A stretch of 64,000 bases of DNA from Xiphophorus maculatus. Its lineage: Eukaryota; Chordata; Actinopteri; Cyprinodontiformes; Poeciliidae. Position numbers and translations under genes: made by a program. The stretch is taken from assembly GCF_002775205.1 (NCBI RefSeq), contig NC_036464.1, positions 310,001 to 374,000 on the forward strand, in the 5' to 3' direction. Of this stretch, positions 1 through 11,406 are shown piece after piece; positions within the stretch are counted from its first letter, which is position 1, and the number at the start of each line of letters is the position of its first letter. The notes under the pieces are model-generated. The model searched no databases and was not told the DNA's origin. It saw nothing but the letters and a program-made list of their open reading frames with translations.

Positions 1-3000
1 CCAAAAAGACGATTTTACATAACACTTCCCCTTTAAGTAAGACATACAGTTAAAATTGCGTGAACAAGTTTGCATCGCCATCGTTCTTTCTGTTGTCTTT
101 TTTCCCATTAAACTGTATTTTATTTAAACAAATGTCAAGCACACAACAAAGGATACAGAAAAATCACATTTAAACAAACATATTCAATTAGATAAATACA
201 TGCATTACATTTTTCTTCATTTCTTAAAAAAGAAGAAAATATGGTGCTTCATTACGAAATTTACATTTATGAACATAAAATTTAGCCAAAAGAATTAAGG
301 CTAAATTGACATGTGATTTACAAAAAAAATTTTCCCATTGCAGTTTTGCAAACGGCACTAATTTTGATTCAGTGCAAAACATTTTTTAAAAATAAAAAAA
401 ACAAAATTTTATTTCCAAAATTGGTGTTTCCATTGAGCGACTTTTCCATAATTCCAATTTGCACAATTTCAAGGTAAATGGAAACGCAGCTGTAGAGTTT
501 TTCACCATTCCTATTTACTCAAAGACATATGAACAAAATTTTACATGCAGAAAAAAAAAACATACGCAGTCTTAGCAAAGTCTCATGAGCCACTTGAGAC
601 GTTTTTCTCTTTTAGGTTTGATTGATTCACGTAATTTTTACCTTATAATTATCTTTGAAGACGCAATGAATGCTTAACGCTGCTGGTCTCCACTCTTAAT
701 TGTTGGTTCTGTTCCTTAAGTGCTTCTTGTGCCCTATTTACCTGAGCTGCTTGTGCTGGTTGCTCACTAACGTTCACCTGTAGCTGAGAATATGAGCAAA
801 AAGACACTTTTCAGATCCTTTCAAATCGAGTTTTGTTTCTCTCAAATTAGACATTAAAATTCAGCAAGAACTCAACTAGTCACAGATTTTTTTTTGTGGG
901 AAGTAACAACAGATTATTCCCTGAAAATATGCCCCTTTTTCAGAAAGCATGAATTAAAAGTGCAAAATTAAAAATATCTAGGTGCATTCTAAACAAAACC
1001 AAAGAGAAGTTAATTTTGGCTTAAAAAAATCTGAAATTTTGAGATTGACCTCAAAAAATTTTTTAGAAAAAAACCTTTAAAATTTCTGACCTCCAAAACT
1101 CAAAAATGTACGAGGAAAAAAAGCCTCAACATTTTGAGATTAATCTCAGAAATTTTCTAGAAGAAAAATAGAAATTTCTCAATTATGAAAGTTACAATTT
1201 TTTGACTTTTCAGACTGAAAATTTCCAAAAGTCAAACGTGGAAATAAAATTTCCACATATAAAAAAAACAAACATTCGGAGTAATCTCAAAATTTCTGGG
1301 GTTTTTTCTAGTAAATTTTCAACTTTTCATACTCAGAAATGTATTTACTCTTTTCTAGAAAATTTATGAGAATAAACTAAACATTTCTGCGTTTTTTCTT
1401 GCATATTTCTGACTATTCAAACTAAAAAATTTCAGTTTTTTTTCCTAAAAGATTTCTGAGATTAATCTCAAAAGTTCAGAATTTTTTGGCAGAAATTTAC
1501 TCGTCCTTTTTTTTATATCTACAGTGGGCTTAATATGGCGGTGTATGAAACGCTATTGGCTGCCAATAACATATTTTCCTTGTTGCTGATTGGCTGAACC
1601 CCAAAAAGCAGAGATAACAGACTGAAGATTTTTCCCCCCCCAACACTTACAAAAGGTATTCCCAGTGCCCAGTATCCCAGTGCTTTGGTTTTTCCACCTT
1701 TTAATTCCAAATTTTATTAAATTAATCTTTTTCTTCAAAATTCTGCACACAAAAACATTATTATGATGATTAGGAAAAAGTTTGAGATTTTTGCAAATTT
1801 ATTTAAAATTGTGTTTTAACACATAATGTTTATGTTCACTGGAAACTTTATTATAAATGCATCACTTTTATTTATAAAAATAAAATCAAAAATTTAGAAA
1901 TAAAATAAGTATTTTTCTCCTACAAATTAATGTGAATAACTTGGATTAAGTGAAGTTTATTGTTTAATGTTTATTTGTCTTCATTGGTTGCTTAGCAGGA
2001 TGCAAAGGGTTTAAAATGGGCTCAGTAAGATGTAAATCTCTGAAAATATTTTTGTTTTTCTAGCGTCATCTCTCACAGAAAGCAGAAGCTACTACAATTT
2101 ATGGGAAGCCAAAAGGTCCAAAAGTCATCCAGAATGTTTTTTCAGATTCAGATTGCATCTATATTCTCTTTGCATTAAAAGCAAGTAAAGATCACCACAA
2201 GTGATTTTTCTGTTTTGTTATTTCTAATGAACTCTGAAGAAATTTAATTGCTCCTCAGTTGTTTTTATAGCAGGTTTGGCATGAATTTCATGTCCTAAGC
2301 TAATTTCTGATATTTGGCTTTAATAAACTGTAAAAAGAAAAAAAAAGTGTAAAAACACCAAAGTGTCTGAAAAGTGTCTATAATTTTTCCTTTTCTCTGC
2401 TGTATTGAAATATTTCCTGCAGATTTTTTCTTCATTCAACAAAATAATTTCTGATTTCTTGGTTCACATTGAAGCTCCGTATTTTTAATTTGCACGCATA
2501 TCTGCAGTTTACGGATAAACTCCAGCTCTGCTGATTCATGTCTAGCTGATGGCTTGTTGTTGATCTACTGAAAATGTTTTCTTTTATTATAAATCTTTCT
2601 TTCTTTGCGTTAATTGAGCTTCGTATTGACAGAAATGTATGTATTGAAATAAATCCACAGTAAAAGTTGGAAGTTTGGAGAAGTAAGTTGGCATTAGAAA
2701 TAAAAACATTTTATTTCCATTTTGCGCTCTATGATAGCGGTTACCGACTTTAATTAATAAAATCGAGTCTGGATGTCGAACAGAAGGTCACCTGATGTAA
2801 AGTTGCTGTAAAATACTTTTGTCCATCTCAGAATAAAGTTATATTTATGCAAAGCAGTGGGATGTTTATTCTGCTGCGGATTTTGTCTTAAATTATTCTG
2901 CAAAATAGTAGAAATAAATCCAGTTTGCAAATTCTAATTTTCCAGGTTTGATTGGTTTTTGTCGGTAATAAATTCCCTAAAATGGATGTAATTTTAAATC

Positions 3001-3039
3001 AGTGACTCCATATTAGTTACAGATTAACATGTTGGATGA
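1..3039. other. AT-rich intergenic DNA, no gene recognised
   Basis: No open frame here resembles a known protein and no exon-like codon structure was seen on either strand. The stretch is poly(A)/poly(T)-rich spacer. Its only clear internal structure is the low-complexity repeat block at about 1000-1546, listed separately. It may hold distal regulatory sequence of atoh7 or belong to a neighbouring gene outside the window. Confidence 0.6.
1000..1546. mobile_element. Copy of the TTTCTGAGATTAATCTC-rich inverted-repeat element family (one end only)
   Basis: The body is built of variations on 'aaatttctgagattaatctcaaaattt', alternately in both orientations. It ends in a tail ('tatctacagtgggcttaat', then 'atggcggtgta') that matches the right terminus of the better preserved copy at 16831-17500. 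The matching left terminus was not found, so this copy is truncated or strongly diverged. Confidence 0.5.
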
Positions 3040-3505
3040 CAAACCAGTTACTTTCTAGAACTTGCTGCTTGTATTCCTGGATTCTTGAGATTACTTTCTG
3101 AAACTTACTGGTTATGTTCCTGAAACTTTGACATTACTTTCTGGTATTTGTACGTTATATTTATTGAACATGGAGGTTACTTTCAGAAACTTAGTTTATG
3201 TTACTGGAACCTTAAAGTCACTTTCCTGAACTTGCAGTTTATGTTTGATAAACTTTAAGGTTACATTTTAGAAGTTACTGGTTATGTTCCTAGAATGTTA
3301 AAGTTTCTTTCTGGTACTTTTTTGTATTTATTGAACTTTGTGGTTACTTTTTGAAACTTTGAGGCTACTTTCTGGAACATTTAGGTTGATCTTCCTGAAA
3401 CCTTAAGCTTACTAAAACCTTTCAGTCACTTTCAGAAACTTATGTTACCGGAGCCTTAGAGTTACCTTCTTGAACTTGCTGGCTACATTCCTGAAACTTT
3501 ACGTA
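3040..3505. repeat. Degenerate tandem repeat of about 30-40 bp with TTCnnGAA cores
   Basis: A diverged direct repeat whose units read roughly 'ggttactttctggaactt' and 'ggttatgttcctgaaact'. At least ten units carry an inverted TTC-nn-GAA core (for example TTTCTGAAACTT, TTCCTGAAACTT, TTCTAGAACTT, TTTCAGAAACTT). Unit length and sequence vary, so this is an old minisatellite. The TTCnnGAA core resembles a two-pentamer heat-shock factor site, but no function is shown. Confidence 0.6.
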
Positions 3506-3539
3506 TTTATTTATTGACTTGTTTATTTAGATGTTTATG

Positions 3540-4400
3540 TAAATCCATCACTAATAGAAGCCTGTTTTCCTCCAATCATGTATCTCTATTGGCTCGAACT
3601 GATTCCAATGAAAAATGGTAAAACTCAGAAGCCAATTAAGCATCGCTAATCAGTCCAATTGGAGCAGATTGGAGTTCAAACAGGCATAAAATCACATTCA
3701 CCTTACATGACCTAATTAGAGTCACAGCCCCATCTGACCAGCTGCTACTTCCTAACTGGGCGTTTCTCTTGTGAGCTTTAATTCAGTGTTCAAATGTTTC
3801 TGCTTTAATCAATAAAATTACATCCTGTATCTTCCTGCTTTATATTTCCAATCATAACTACTGTAGTTTTATTATGGTAGCAGTTATATTTTAATTTTAA
3901 AACCTAAACTTCTTCAGTGAGAGTTGAAGTTCAAAAAAGTAAATAAATTTGTTTCTGTTGTTTTATTAGAAAATGAATCTGTGGTTTAATCCAAACAGCT
4001 TTAATCCATAAATCCTGGGTAACACTTTCTCTTCCGCTGTAGCGTACGCTTCGCTCCTTAATCTCAGCTGCTCCATACGGAGAGATGTTTCTGTCAGGGC
4101 AGGCCGCTCACTCAGCTGTGACATATGGCATCACTCAGCCATCAGTGCCTAAACCAGCCAATCACGGCAGAGAATACGGCGCCACGTAAAGGCCTGACAG
4201 GACGAGCAGCAGCTGGCAAACTCTGTCGATATGTAATAATTGAACCGACTGGTGGATGGGATTATATGCCCAAATGCACAGCGAACCGGTCAATCCCGAA
4301 ATGACCAGACAGCATCAGTGTGTGTGCATGATCCGCTACCAGCGACATGCATTAATCTGGGAGATTAATCATTCATTACCTGCCTCTGCAGCTTAATCTG
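3540..4400. promoter_or_regulatory. Candidate conserved noncoding element / distal atoh7 enhancer
   Basis: This block stands out from its surroundings by near-normal GC content, absence of the dispersed repeats and absence of an open frame. It carries E-boxes of the types bound by bHLH factors (CATCTG and CAGCTG around 3738-3752, CAGCTG around 4115 and 4211, CATATG around 4122) and homeodomain/OTX-type sites (GATTAATC in 'ggagattaatcattc' around 4360; CTAATTAG around 3712). It lies 2.5-3.4 kb upstream of atoh7. Vertebrate atoh7 is known to use a conserved upstream enhancer in addition to its promoter; assigning this block to that role is inference. Confidence 0.4.
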
Positions 4401-4586
4401 ATGAGAATATGTTTGATTTTAATAAAAGGAAATATTTCGCTGATTATCAAAAAAATGTTCCTTATTTGTCAAATTCCTTCAAATGTTTATAATTTTCCTG
4501 TTTTAATTTAATGGATATTTCTTTCAGTTTTGAAAGTATTTTGGATAATTCAGCGCTGAACATTGATTTTATTTTATTTTAATTTA

Positions 4587-5320
4587 GGGCTGAAACTGAT
4601 GATTATTTTAGTAATCAATTATTCTGTTGATAATTTTGAAAGTTAATCAGATTTTTTAAAATGGCACATTCTGCAAATTTTTCATTTAAGCACTATAGTC
4701 TTTTTTATATTATATTAGATATATACTGCAAAATGCAAGTAAACAAAATTTAAATAATTTTTCAATTAAATTATTGTATTTCAATTCAAAAGATATATTT
4801 TTTTTACAGCTTTGGCTGCTCTGAATATGTTTTTTCCCCCATTGGCTTTTTTAAAGTTTCTGTTCTCTAATTAACAATCGATTAGTTAATTAGTTGACAA
4901 TTATTGTAATAATTGATTCATCGTGATTAATCGTACACATAAGCCTTATTTAACATTAGAAATACATTAAAAGATGCAAGTAAAGAAATTATTTAAAGAA
5001 AATAAACATTTCACTGCTTAAAATGCAACAACATGCCCTTTACCATGATCCTTTAGTAAATCTGAAACAAGTGAATCTGAAATTGCCACTTAAGGCATTT
5101 TGGCTAAAACATTCTTTTTTTAAAATCTTTTTTTATCTTAAATGCAAAATTTATGTATTTCTGTACAATTTTGGTAAAATTTCTGCTCTGATTGTTTTTT
5201 TCCATTAAATGGCCTTTTTCTCATGTGTGCTCTAGTTAACGATTAATCGATTACTAAGTTAGTTGACGCTTATTTCAATAATTGATTAATCGCGACTAAG
5301 CAGATTAATCGTTTCATCCC
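4587..5320. mobile_element. Two adjacent copies of the AGGGCTGAAACGATTAATCG short inverted-repeat transposon family
   Basis: The left end 'agggctgaaactgatgatta' and the right end 'gattaatcgtttcatccctt' are inverted relative to each other, and the interior repeats the same modules (AATGGCACATTCTGCA, TTAAAAGATGCAAGTAA, TAACGATTAATCGATTACTA). It appears to be two copies joined near 4945. The same family recurs near 14640, 29608, 31020, 32700, 35300, 54735, 56765 and 61248. It codes for nothing; a non-autonomous DNA transposon (MITE) is the likely class. Confidence 0.55.
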
Positions 5321-5774
5321 TTTTATTGCAAATGATTTTTTCCCCCTAATTTATAAATACTTATGACTCTGAGTTTTGATGTTAGAATATCATCTGTTTT
5401 TATTTTTTTCAGTGGGTTAAATGATCTAAACGTCAACAAGCAGCAACGTTAAAATGCTAAATGCTAACAGTTTTGGGTGTGAGTTGCTCCTTAGGCTTCA
5501 GCAAATGGAAACAACAGACGGACGGACGGATGAACGTATTACTTCTTGCACCACTTCACAGATCAATTATTCATTTGGCATCATGTGTTCACCAACAACA
5601 CCAGACACATTAATGCGTCTCCTGAACTGTGAACAAAGCAACATGAAGGGATTTGAACCAACAGCTTGAAGTTTCTGCAACATTCACAACATCTTGGTCC
5701 ATATTGTGTAAAAGCAATAATCCTTTCATAATCTGCTGGTTAAATCCCTCACCATCACTTCTGCTGCCTCAGGC

Positions 5775-6310
5775 TAATCTCAGATTATCACCATAAGAAG
5801 TATTCAAGTGAGAGTAAAAAGTGATGTCATCAAATAGAAAAAATATAGTTATATATAGTTAATATATAAAGGAATTTTAGGGACTAAAATTAAAAATAAA
5901 TACAAAATTTAGGCAAAATAAATACTTTTAAAACATTAAACTTCACACAAAATCAACACTTACAGTGAATAATGTGTGTATTAGAATGTTCTAATGTACT
6001 TCTAGTGACAATAAATAATAGTAATTTATCTTATTAATCCCAATTAGAACTACAAAGCTGGTGTATCAACAAGAGGTCTCACTTTGACATAAACTGCAGC
6101 TGTGCATCTATTTTGTATATTTTTTTGGTTAAAATGCTTCTTTAAGTTGCTAGTATTGGACAAAGTATGCAGAATCTTCACTCAAATAAGAATAGCAGCA
6201 GTTTACAATTACAATTATTCAAGTAAAAGTAATAGTAAAACTACTTCTAAAGTACTTTAAAAAAAACGTATTCAAGTAAATATAATTGAGTAGTTACTTC
6301 CAAGGAGTAT
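5775..6310. repeat. Diverged copy of the TACTCAAGTAAAAGTA dispersed repeat
   Basis: Contains the family's signatures: 'caagtgagagtaaaaagtg' near 5806, 'caagtaaaagtaatagtaaaa' modules near 6220 and 'caagtaaatataattgagta' near 6273. Better preserved copies of the same repeat lie at 12820, 21232, 41235, 43085, 44385 and 51735. It is probably a non-autonomous DNA transposon with ends of the form CCAGAGTTGGGTAGTAACT. Confidence 0.45.
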
Positions 6311-6507
6311 TAGTGCATAAGGAAAAATAAAATTACAAGAAATAAATAATTAATAATATGAGAAGTCGTAATATTTTGAGAATAAATACGTAATATTACT
6401 ATTCTCGTAATACTACGACTTTATTCTTCTTCTGTAGTTCTCGCAGATTAGAGCAAATTTACAAAGAAAACGTTCAACTTTTCCCAAAGTTTTTCAAATC
6501 AGGAAGC

Positions 6508-6538
<31 letters not shown>

Positions 6539-6539
6539 G
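6508..6539. repeat. (AAT)n microsatellite
   Basis: About ten uninterrupted AAT trinucleotides in the AT-rich DNA just upstream of the atoh7 promoter. Confidence 0.9.
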
Positions 6540-6639
6540 ATGTGATTATTAAATTATTATTGCTACCGAATTAATTAGTGAAACTGCATAATTTCCAGTT
6601 TAGCTCCTCTCTGCATGTTTGTTTGGGCCATCAGCGCTA

Positions 6640-6921
6640 CCAGATGGCCGACTTTTGGTGTTTGTGACACATGGCTCCGAGTGAAGCCATGCACGGCCGG
6701 ACCGTGATAATTAAAATTTCATTAGGGTTTGTTAGTGTGGGTGTGTGCTGAGAGTGGGTGTGGGTCCGGGTTTCCCCGTGGAGGGAGTCGGGACTCCACC
6801 TGCTGCCACCTGTTCATCCCCTCCGCCCTATAAAAGCCGCAGCAGCTCCGACTCATCACACTTTCTGGAGCTAAAAGCTCAAAATCCAGCGAGGAACTGG
6901 AACTGGTTTTGCCTTTGAATC
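6640..6921 (+). promoter_or_regulatory. atoh7: atoh7 proximal promoter and 5' UTR
   Basis: A TATA box (TATAAAAG, 6829-6836) lies about 90 bp before the ATG, which places transcription start near 6855-6865. Two CACCTG E-boxes sit at 6797-6802 and 6807-6812, ten bases apart, and a CAGATG E-box occurs near 6641. A homeodomain-type stretch (GATAATTAAAATTTCATTAG) lies near 6706-6725. Paired E-boxes close to the TATA box are a known feature of atonal-class retinal promoters and are consistent with bHLH auto- or cross-regulation; binding here is inferred. Confidence 0.7.
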
Positions 6922-7356
6922 ATGAAATCCCGTCCAAGTCCCAGCTGCAGCGACTTCGGATCCGAATCCTCGGAGCCGGATTCGAAGGCTCCGGAGAAAT
7001 TCGAGTCCGCCACCCGGCGGCGGATGGCGGCCAACGCCCGGGAGAGGAAGAGGATGCAGGGGCTGAACACGGCCTTCGACCGCCTGCGGAAGGTGGTCCC
7101 GCAGTGGGGCCAGGACAAGAAACTGTCCAAGTATGAAACCCTGCAAATGGCTCTCAGCTACATCGTGGCCCTCAACAGGATCCTGACAGACACCCGGAGG
7201 CCCGCGGCCCCCCACCGGCAGTGGCTGGACCTGCAGCTGGATGTCATGCAACCGGAAAGTTACTCATGCCTGATGAGGTACGAGCATCCGGCAGGACAGG
7301 AGTACGTCCATTCGTCCTTTCCTTATGAGTTCGACGGCCATCACGTCCATGCGTAA
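6922..7356 (+). CDS. atoh7: Atonal bHLH transcription factor 7 (Ath5), retinal ganglion cell determinant
   Basis: Encodes a complete 144-residue protein in one exon, as expected for this intronless gene. The basic helix-loop-helix domain spans roughly residues 32-88: basic region [12 protein letters not shown], helix 1 [11 protein letters not shown], loop [10 protein letters not shown], helix 2 [18 protein letters not shown]. This is the diagnostic Atoh7 version rather than Atoh1 or Neurod. The short C-terminal tail ([11 protein letters not shown], then [14 protein letters not shown]) is also typical of fish Ath5. The ATG follows a TATA box by about 90 bp and no upstream in-frame ATG was seen. 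In vertebrates the protein dimerises with E-proteins on E-boxes in retinal progenitors and is needed for ganglion cell fate. The N-terminus (residues 1-30, Ser/Pro/Glu-rich) is the variable part. The identification is secure. Confidence 0.97.
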   Translation: MKSRPSPSCSDFGSESSEPDSKAPEKFESATRRRMAANARERKRMQGLNTAFDRLRKVVPQWGQDKKLSKYETLQMALSYIVALNRILTDTRRPAAPHRQWLDLQLDVMQPESYSCLMRYEHPAGQEYVHSSFPYEFDGHHVHA

Positions 7357-7883
7357 CGCTACCGGCGCTGTGCGGAGGGGGCGCCATAAAAAAAAAGGTG
7401 TAAAAATGGTTTCAAGTCAGCATTTTTTTGGTTTGTAACAGCTCTTTGTTCATCAAAAATTATGTTTTCTGTAACAGAGGCACGCCTTTTTAGTATCTGA
7501 AAGTACCAAGTTCTGCCTCTGAAAGTCGGCCATGTTGTTGGACAATGTGAGGGTCTTCCTTCCAGGTAGTAAATACCTTCGTATTGTTTCTGTTCTGTAT
7601 TTATTTTGCAGTTCATTAAGCCTCAAAGAGGCTTCTGTTTTTTTGGAAATTTTTTGCATATTTTTTTGATAGAAAAGGTTCTGTTGTGCAAATTCCATAT
7701 ATCATTAATGTAACATGGGATGTTTTTTTAAACAACCCTGGGAAAAAAAGCAATGTGGTGCAATCTGCGATAAATTGTAAGACAATCTTTGTGAGAATTA
7801 AGATGGCATGTTTGTAGAGTTTAAATATAGATTTTATTTTTTTTTTTTTACAAACATCTATTTTGTTTAAAATGTTCATAAAG

Positions 7884-7889
7884 AATAAA
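7884..7889 (+). terminator. atoh7: Poly(A) signal of atoh7
   Basis: AATAAA about 530 bp after the stop codon, followed by a TG-rich stretch ('ttattttgtgag'). This fits a short 3' UTR for the single-exon gene. Confidence 0.65.
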
Positions 7890-9681
7890 ATTATTTTGTG
7901 AGAAAACTTCGTCTGACTTCTCTACTTCTATACATAAAAATCTTTTAAAATCCTTTTAGTCACTATTTATTTATCGGGACATTGTACCATTGACACAAAA
8001 TAATGATAAAATGCTTTTTTCTTCATTCACTATATTATGAAAAATGTAACCATTTATGTTATGGAAATACAATTGGCCCTCAAAATGTCTGCTTATCAAT
8101 TAATTGTTAATTGATAGACAAGATCAGTCATCTTTAGATTAACTCATTAATTGATAGTTGCATATCTAGTCCCAGTTGATTAATTTCTTCCAAATGAAAG
8201 GCTTTTCTGTTAAATATTGCCAAAATGACGCTGAGCGGCTAAAACAAGCGATAACATAGAGAGTGTGCAGAGGAGTAAATCATCCTTTGACCCAGAGCTG
8301 CTGGGCTCTCAGATAACACGTATTCTCTATGTCACCAGAGTAAAAAATAAATATAAACCAGTTTAAAACCAAGTGCAACCCATTTTACTGAGGCGTCAGT
8401 TGGATTTTATGAACAAATTTTAATATATATAAAAAAAATGAAATCATTATTGAGATATTTAAAGAAATATCCGGCATCCTTGGATGTAGAAATGTAAAAG
8501 AATAAGGAAAGATTAAGTAATTATGCTCAGGACTGACAGTTTTAAAAAATAAAAAAGATTGCTAAGCACAGAAGCAAGTTATTCTATGAAAAGTAAATCT
8601 TTTCATTCAAGAAGTTTGTTTTTGAAACAAAACAAGGCAGCCTTCTCTCAAAAGACAATAAATTAATGTGAGAAGTTACATACCACTCAAAATTCAAAAA
8701 TCAACTTTAATCAAATTTAATTTGATACAGAAAGCATTTTTAAAGAGAGAGAAACCCATATCTTGTTCTTATTGCTGAGAAAAATCCAAATATTTTTTCT
8801 TTATTTTTTCCATCTGAGCCCAAAATAGTTTGCAAACTGGATGTCTTTCTTTTAATAACATGAAAAGCTATTTAAGTTTTGGATCTACAATGATTTAAAC
8901 TTCAATTTTCTACAAAAACCAACTTATTCAATTAGAATTATTGTATGTTGAGCAGTAAAAAAATTCTTAAAAACTGTAATTTTATTGTAGTTTTTAGAAT
9001 TAACATGACATAAGGTTTGGATATCACTGCCCTGAAAGGTAACTTTAAGCCATTTGGGGATTAACTGTACATTTATGAAGAAGTTTTTACTCCATAAATT
9101 TAATGGGGAAACTTCCGGAAGGACACCCAAAAATGACTAAGTTAATTTGTTCAACTGACCTAACTTTAAGAAGTTAAAGAAAGTTTATATATATTTATCA
9201 AATCTAAGTCTTGACTTCCCTTAAATCAGATCTTGTGACCGTTTGAGCGGTGGCACAAGCAGCAGATGAAGGACGCATACGTGCCAAGGTCTAGCTTGGG
9301 AGGCGGGGGAGAAAGAAATTAAACTCTGTTGCGTGATAATGGCCGCGTGTAATGGCTGTGTTCAGAGCCACTGAAGCATGAACACCCAAACACAGACCTC
9401 CCTAAACGCTGTGCATTAACTTTAACGTTCAAATAATGTTAATAATGTTCACTTTTTAATCAGCTAGCAGGCGGTGGAGTTGCTTCGTTTTTTTTCCGAT
9501 GTTTTTATCTAAAAATGTTTATTAAAAGTCTAAAAAGAGAACCCAAATGAGAGAAAAGATACCTATTATGTAACAGAGATTTATTTTAACAATATTATAG
9601 ATGTGAAGTGTGTCAAAATTTGGTTTATTTATTCTTCAAGTTCGTTTCAAAGTTATGCTAACTTGCTATTGACGGTTGGTG

Positions 9682-9812
9682 GTTACCATAGCAACCGGTA
9701 ACTGACAGCTCCCGTTCTCCTTTTTCTGTCGCCATTCAGTTTCCACCTTATTCCTGGGAGGCTTACTGGGGAAACGATTATGGGTTCTACTTCCGGCGCC
9801 CACCGGAAGTAG
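9682..9812. promoter_or_regulatory. RFX X-box and palindromic ETS pair in an intergenic GC-richer block
   Basis: GTTACCATAGCAAC (9682-9695) matches the RFX X-box pattern GTTRCC-nn-RGYAAC exactly. About 90 bp further, CTACTTCCGG (9787-9796), a 6-base spacer and CCGGAAGTAG (9803-9812) form a perfect inverted pair of ETS sites. Such combinations are typical of promoters. No recognisable first exon follows, so this may be an orphan or transposon promoter, or a distal element of pkd2l1, whose start lies 3.7 kb downstream. Confidence 0.4.
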
Positions 9813-10119
9813 CAGTATTTCACTGTAATTTGTAGTTTTCTTTTGCTAGTCTATATTCATGATAGAAGTTACATCTCTCTTTTCGGTTATAATGCAATAT
9901 TTAGTAAAAATTTGTTTACGGACACACAGTTTGCTATCAGAGAGCTGCTCAGTACAGAGGATCATAATTATAAGTTTAATCACGGGGAGCGACAGGAAGG
10001 CTAAAAATTCAAAACTTGAAGAGAGAAGCCAAAATGCTTTATGTGCTCATTTTATTGTGTGGATAAAAAGCCAATGGAAGAAAAGCCGCATCTGCATCCG
10101 AAGCAACTGAGTCAATGAA

Positions 10120-10509
10120 GTAGCTACATATGCTAATGCGGGTAGCTACAAATGCTAATGCGGGTAGCTACATATGCTAATGCGGGTTAATGCAGGTAGC
10201 TACATATGCTAATGCGGGTTAATGCAGGTAGCTACATATGCTAATGCGGGTAGCTACATATGCTAATACGGGTAGCTACATATGCTAATGCGGGTTAATG
10301 CAGGTAGCTACATATGCTAATGCGGGTAGCTACATATGCTAATGCGGGTTAATGCAGGTAGCTACATATGCTAATGCGGGTTAATGCAGGTAGCTACATA
10401 TGCTAATGCGGGTTAATGCAGGTAGCTACATATGCTAATGCGGGTAGCTACATATGCTAATGCGGGTTGCTACATATGGTAATGCGGGTAGCTACATATG
10501 CTAGTGCAA
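10120..10509 (+). repeat. Minisatellite with alternating 22-bp and 32-bp units
   Basis: Fifteen head-to-tail units. The short unit (S, 22 bp) begins GTAGCTACATATGCTAATGC. The long unit (L, 32 bp) is the same plus a 10-bp extension GTTAATGCAG. Unit order is S S L L S S L S L L L S S S S, with only a handful of substitutions (10151, 10268, the fourteenth unit and the terminal unit). Near-identity of units implies recent expansion. Confidence 0.95.
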
Positions 10510-11406
10510 CGTTTCTTCAAGTCGCCATCCCTCCCCGCAATAGCTGTAGGTTGCGGTAAAACAATATTGTCACATTTAAGCTTTGATAGCTGATGTTTCC
10601 ACATATTTTATAGCCTAAAAGCTCTGACAAAAGCCAGTTAGCGAGTTGCTAACATGTATGGCGGTTCTGGTTTGCGGCAGAAGTCGCGCCCATAAATCAC
10701 GCAAAGCCTCATGGGGGAGTATTAATATTTTAATAGTTATTTTAGATTAATTTAATTGTATTCAGGGTTTTAAAGTGTAATTTTGCCATGTTTTGTATAT
10801 GTATTTTTTAACTGTTGTCATAATTAATGTGCATTTAACTTTACGGCTGTTAACTGTTCATTGGCAGCCATTGCGCTATAGATTTGCTCAGGGTTGTTTG
10901 TTGTGTTTTTATTTAATGTATACTGGCAGAGGCTGATTTTATGTTTTAATTTTATATGCAAAGTAATGTTTCAGTTATTGTGTGATAGTTTTGACTGTGT
11001 GTGGTTTTTATTTCCTGTACTAAAAAGTATATTTGTTGTTATTTATGTTAAGGATGAGATTAGTTATGTGGATTAATTATGTAAATTTATGTTTGATACC
11101 ACTGTAAGATCACAGTCACCTCTGTTGCCATGGGTAACTGGGACAGAAACTTCTGGACTGAGGTTACACCTGATTGGGGATCAATCAAGTAATTTTGAAT
11201 TTGAATTTAGCTTGATTTTCTCTCTTGTTGGACGTAATAATAGAGTGGACCTGAGTGTGTTTGTTGCGAGGATATCCTACTGGATGTTAGATGAACACAA
11301 AAGGGGTTACAAATATTTATAATATACATGAAATTATAGGATGTAAAGAGAAAAAAACACTCTGGATGAGTGTTTGCATACCTAATGAAAACTAAAGGAG
11401 AGTAAA

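Noticed and set aside
10120-10509. CRISPR-like array
   Set aside because: Units are directly adjacent with no unique spacers, and the host is a vertebrate; it is a minisatellite.
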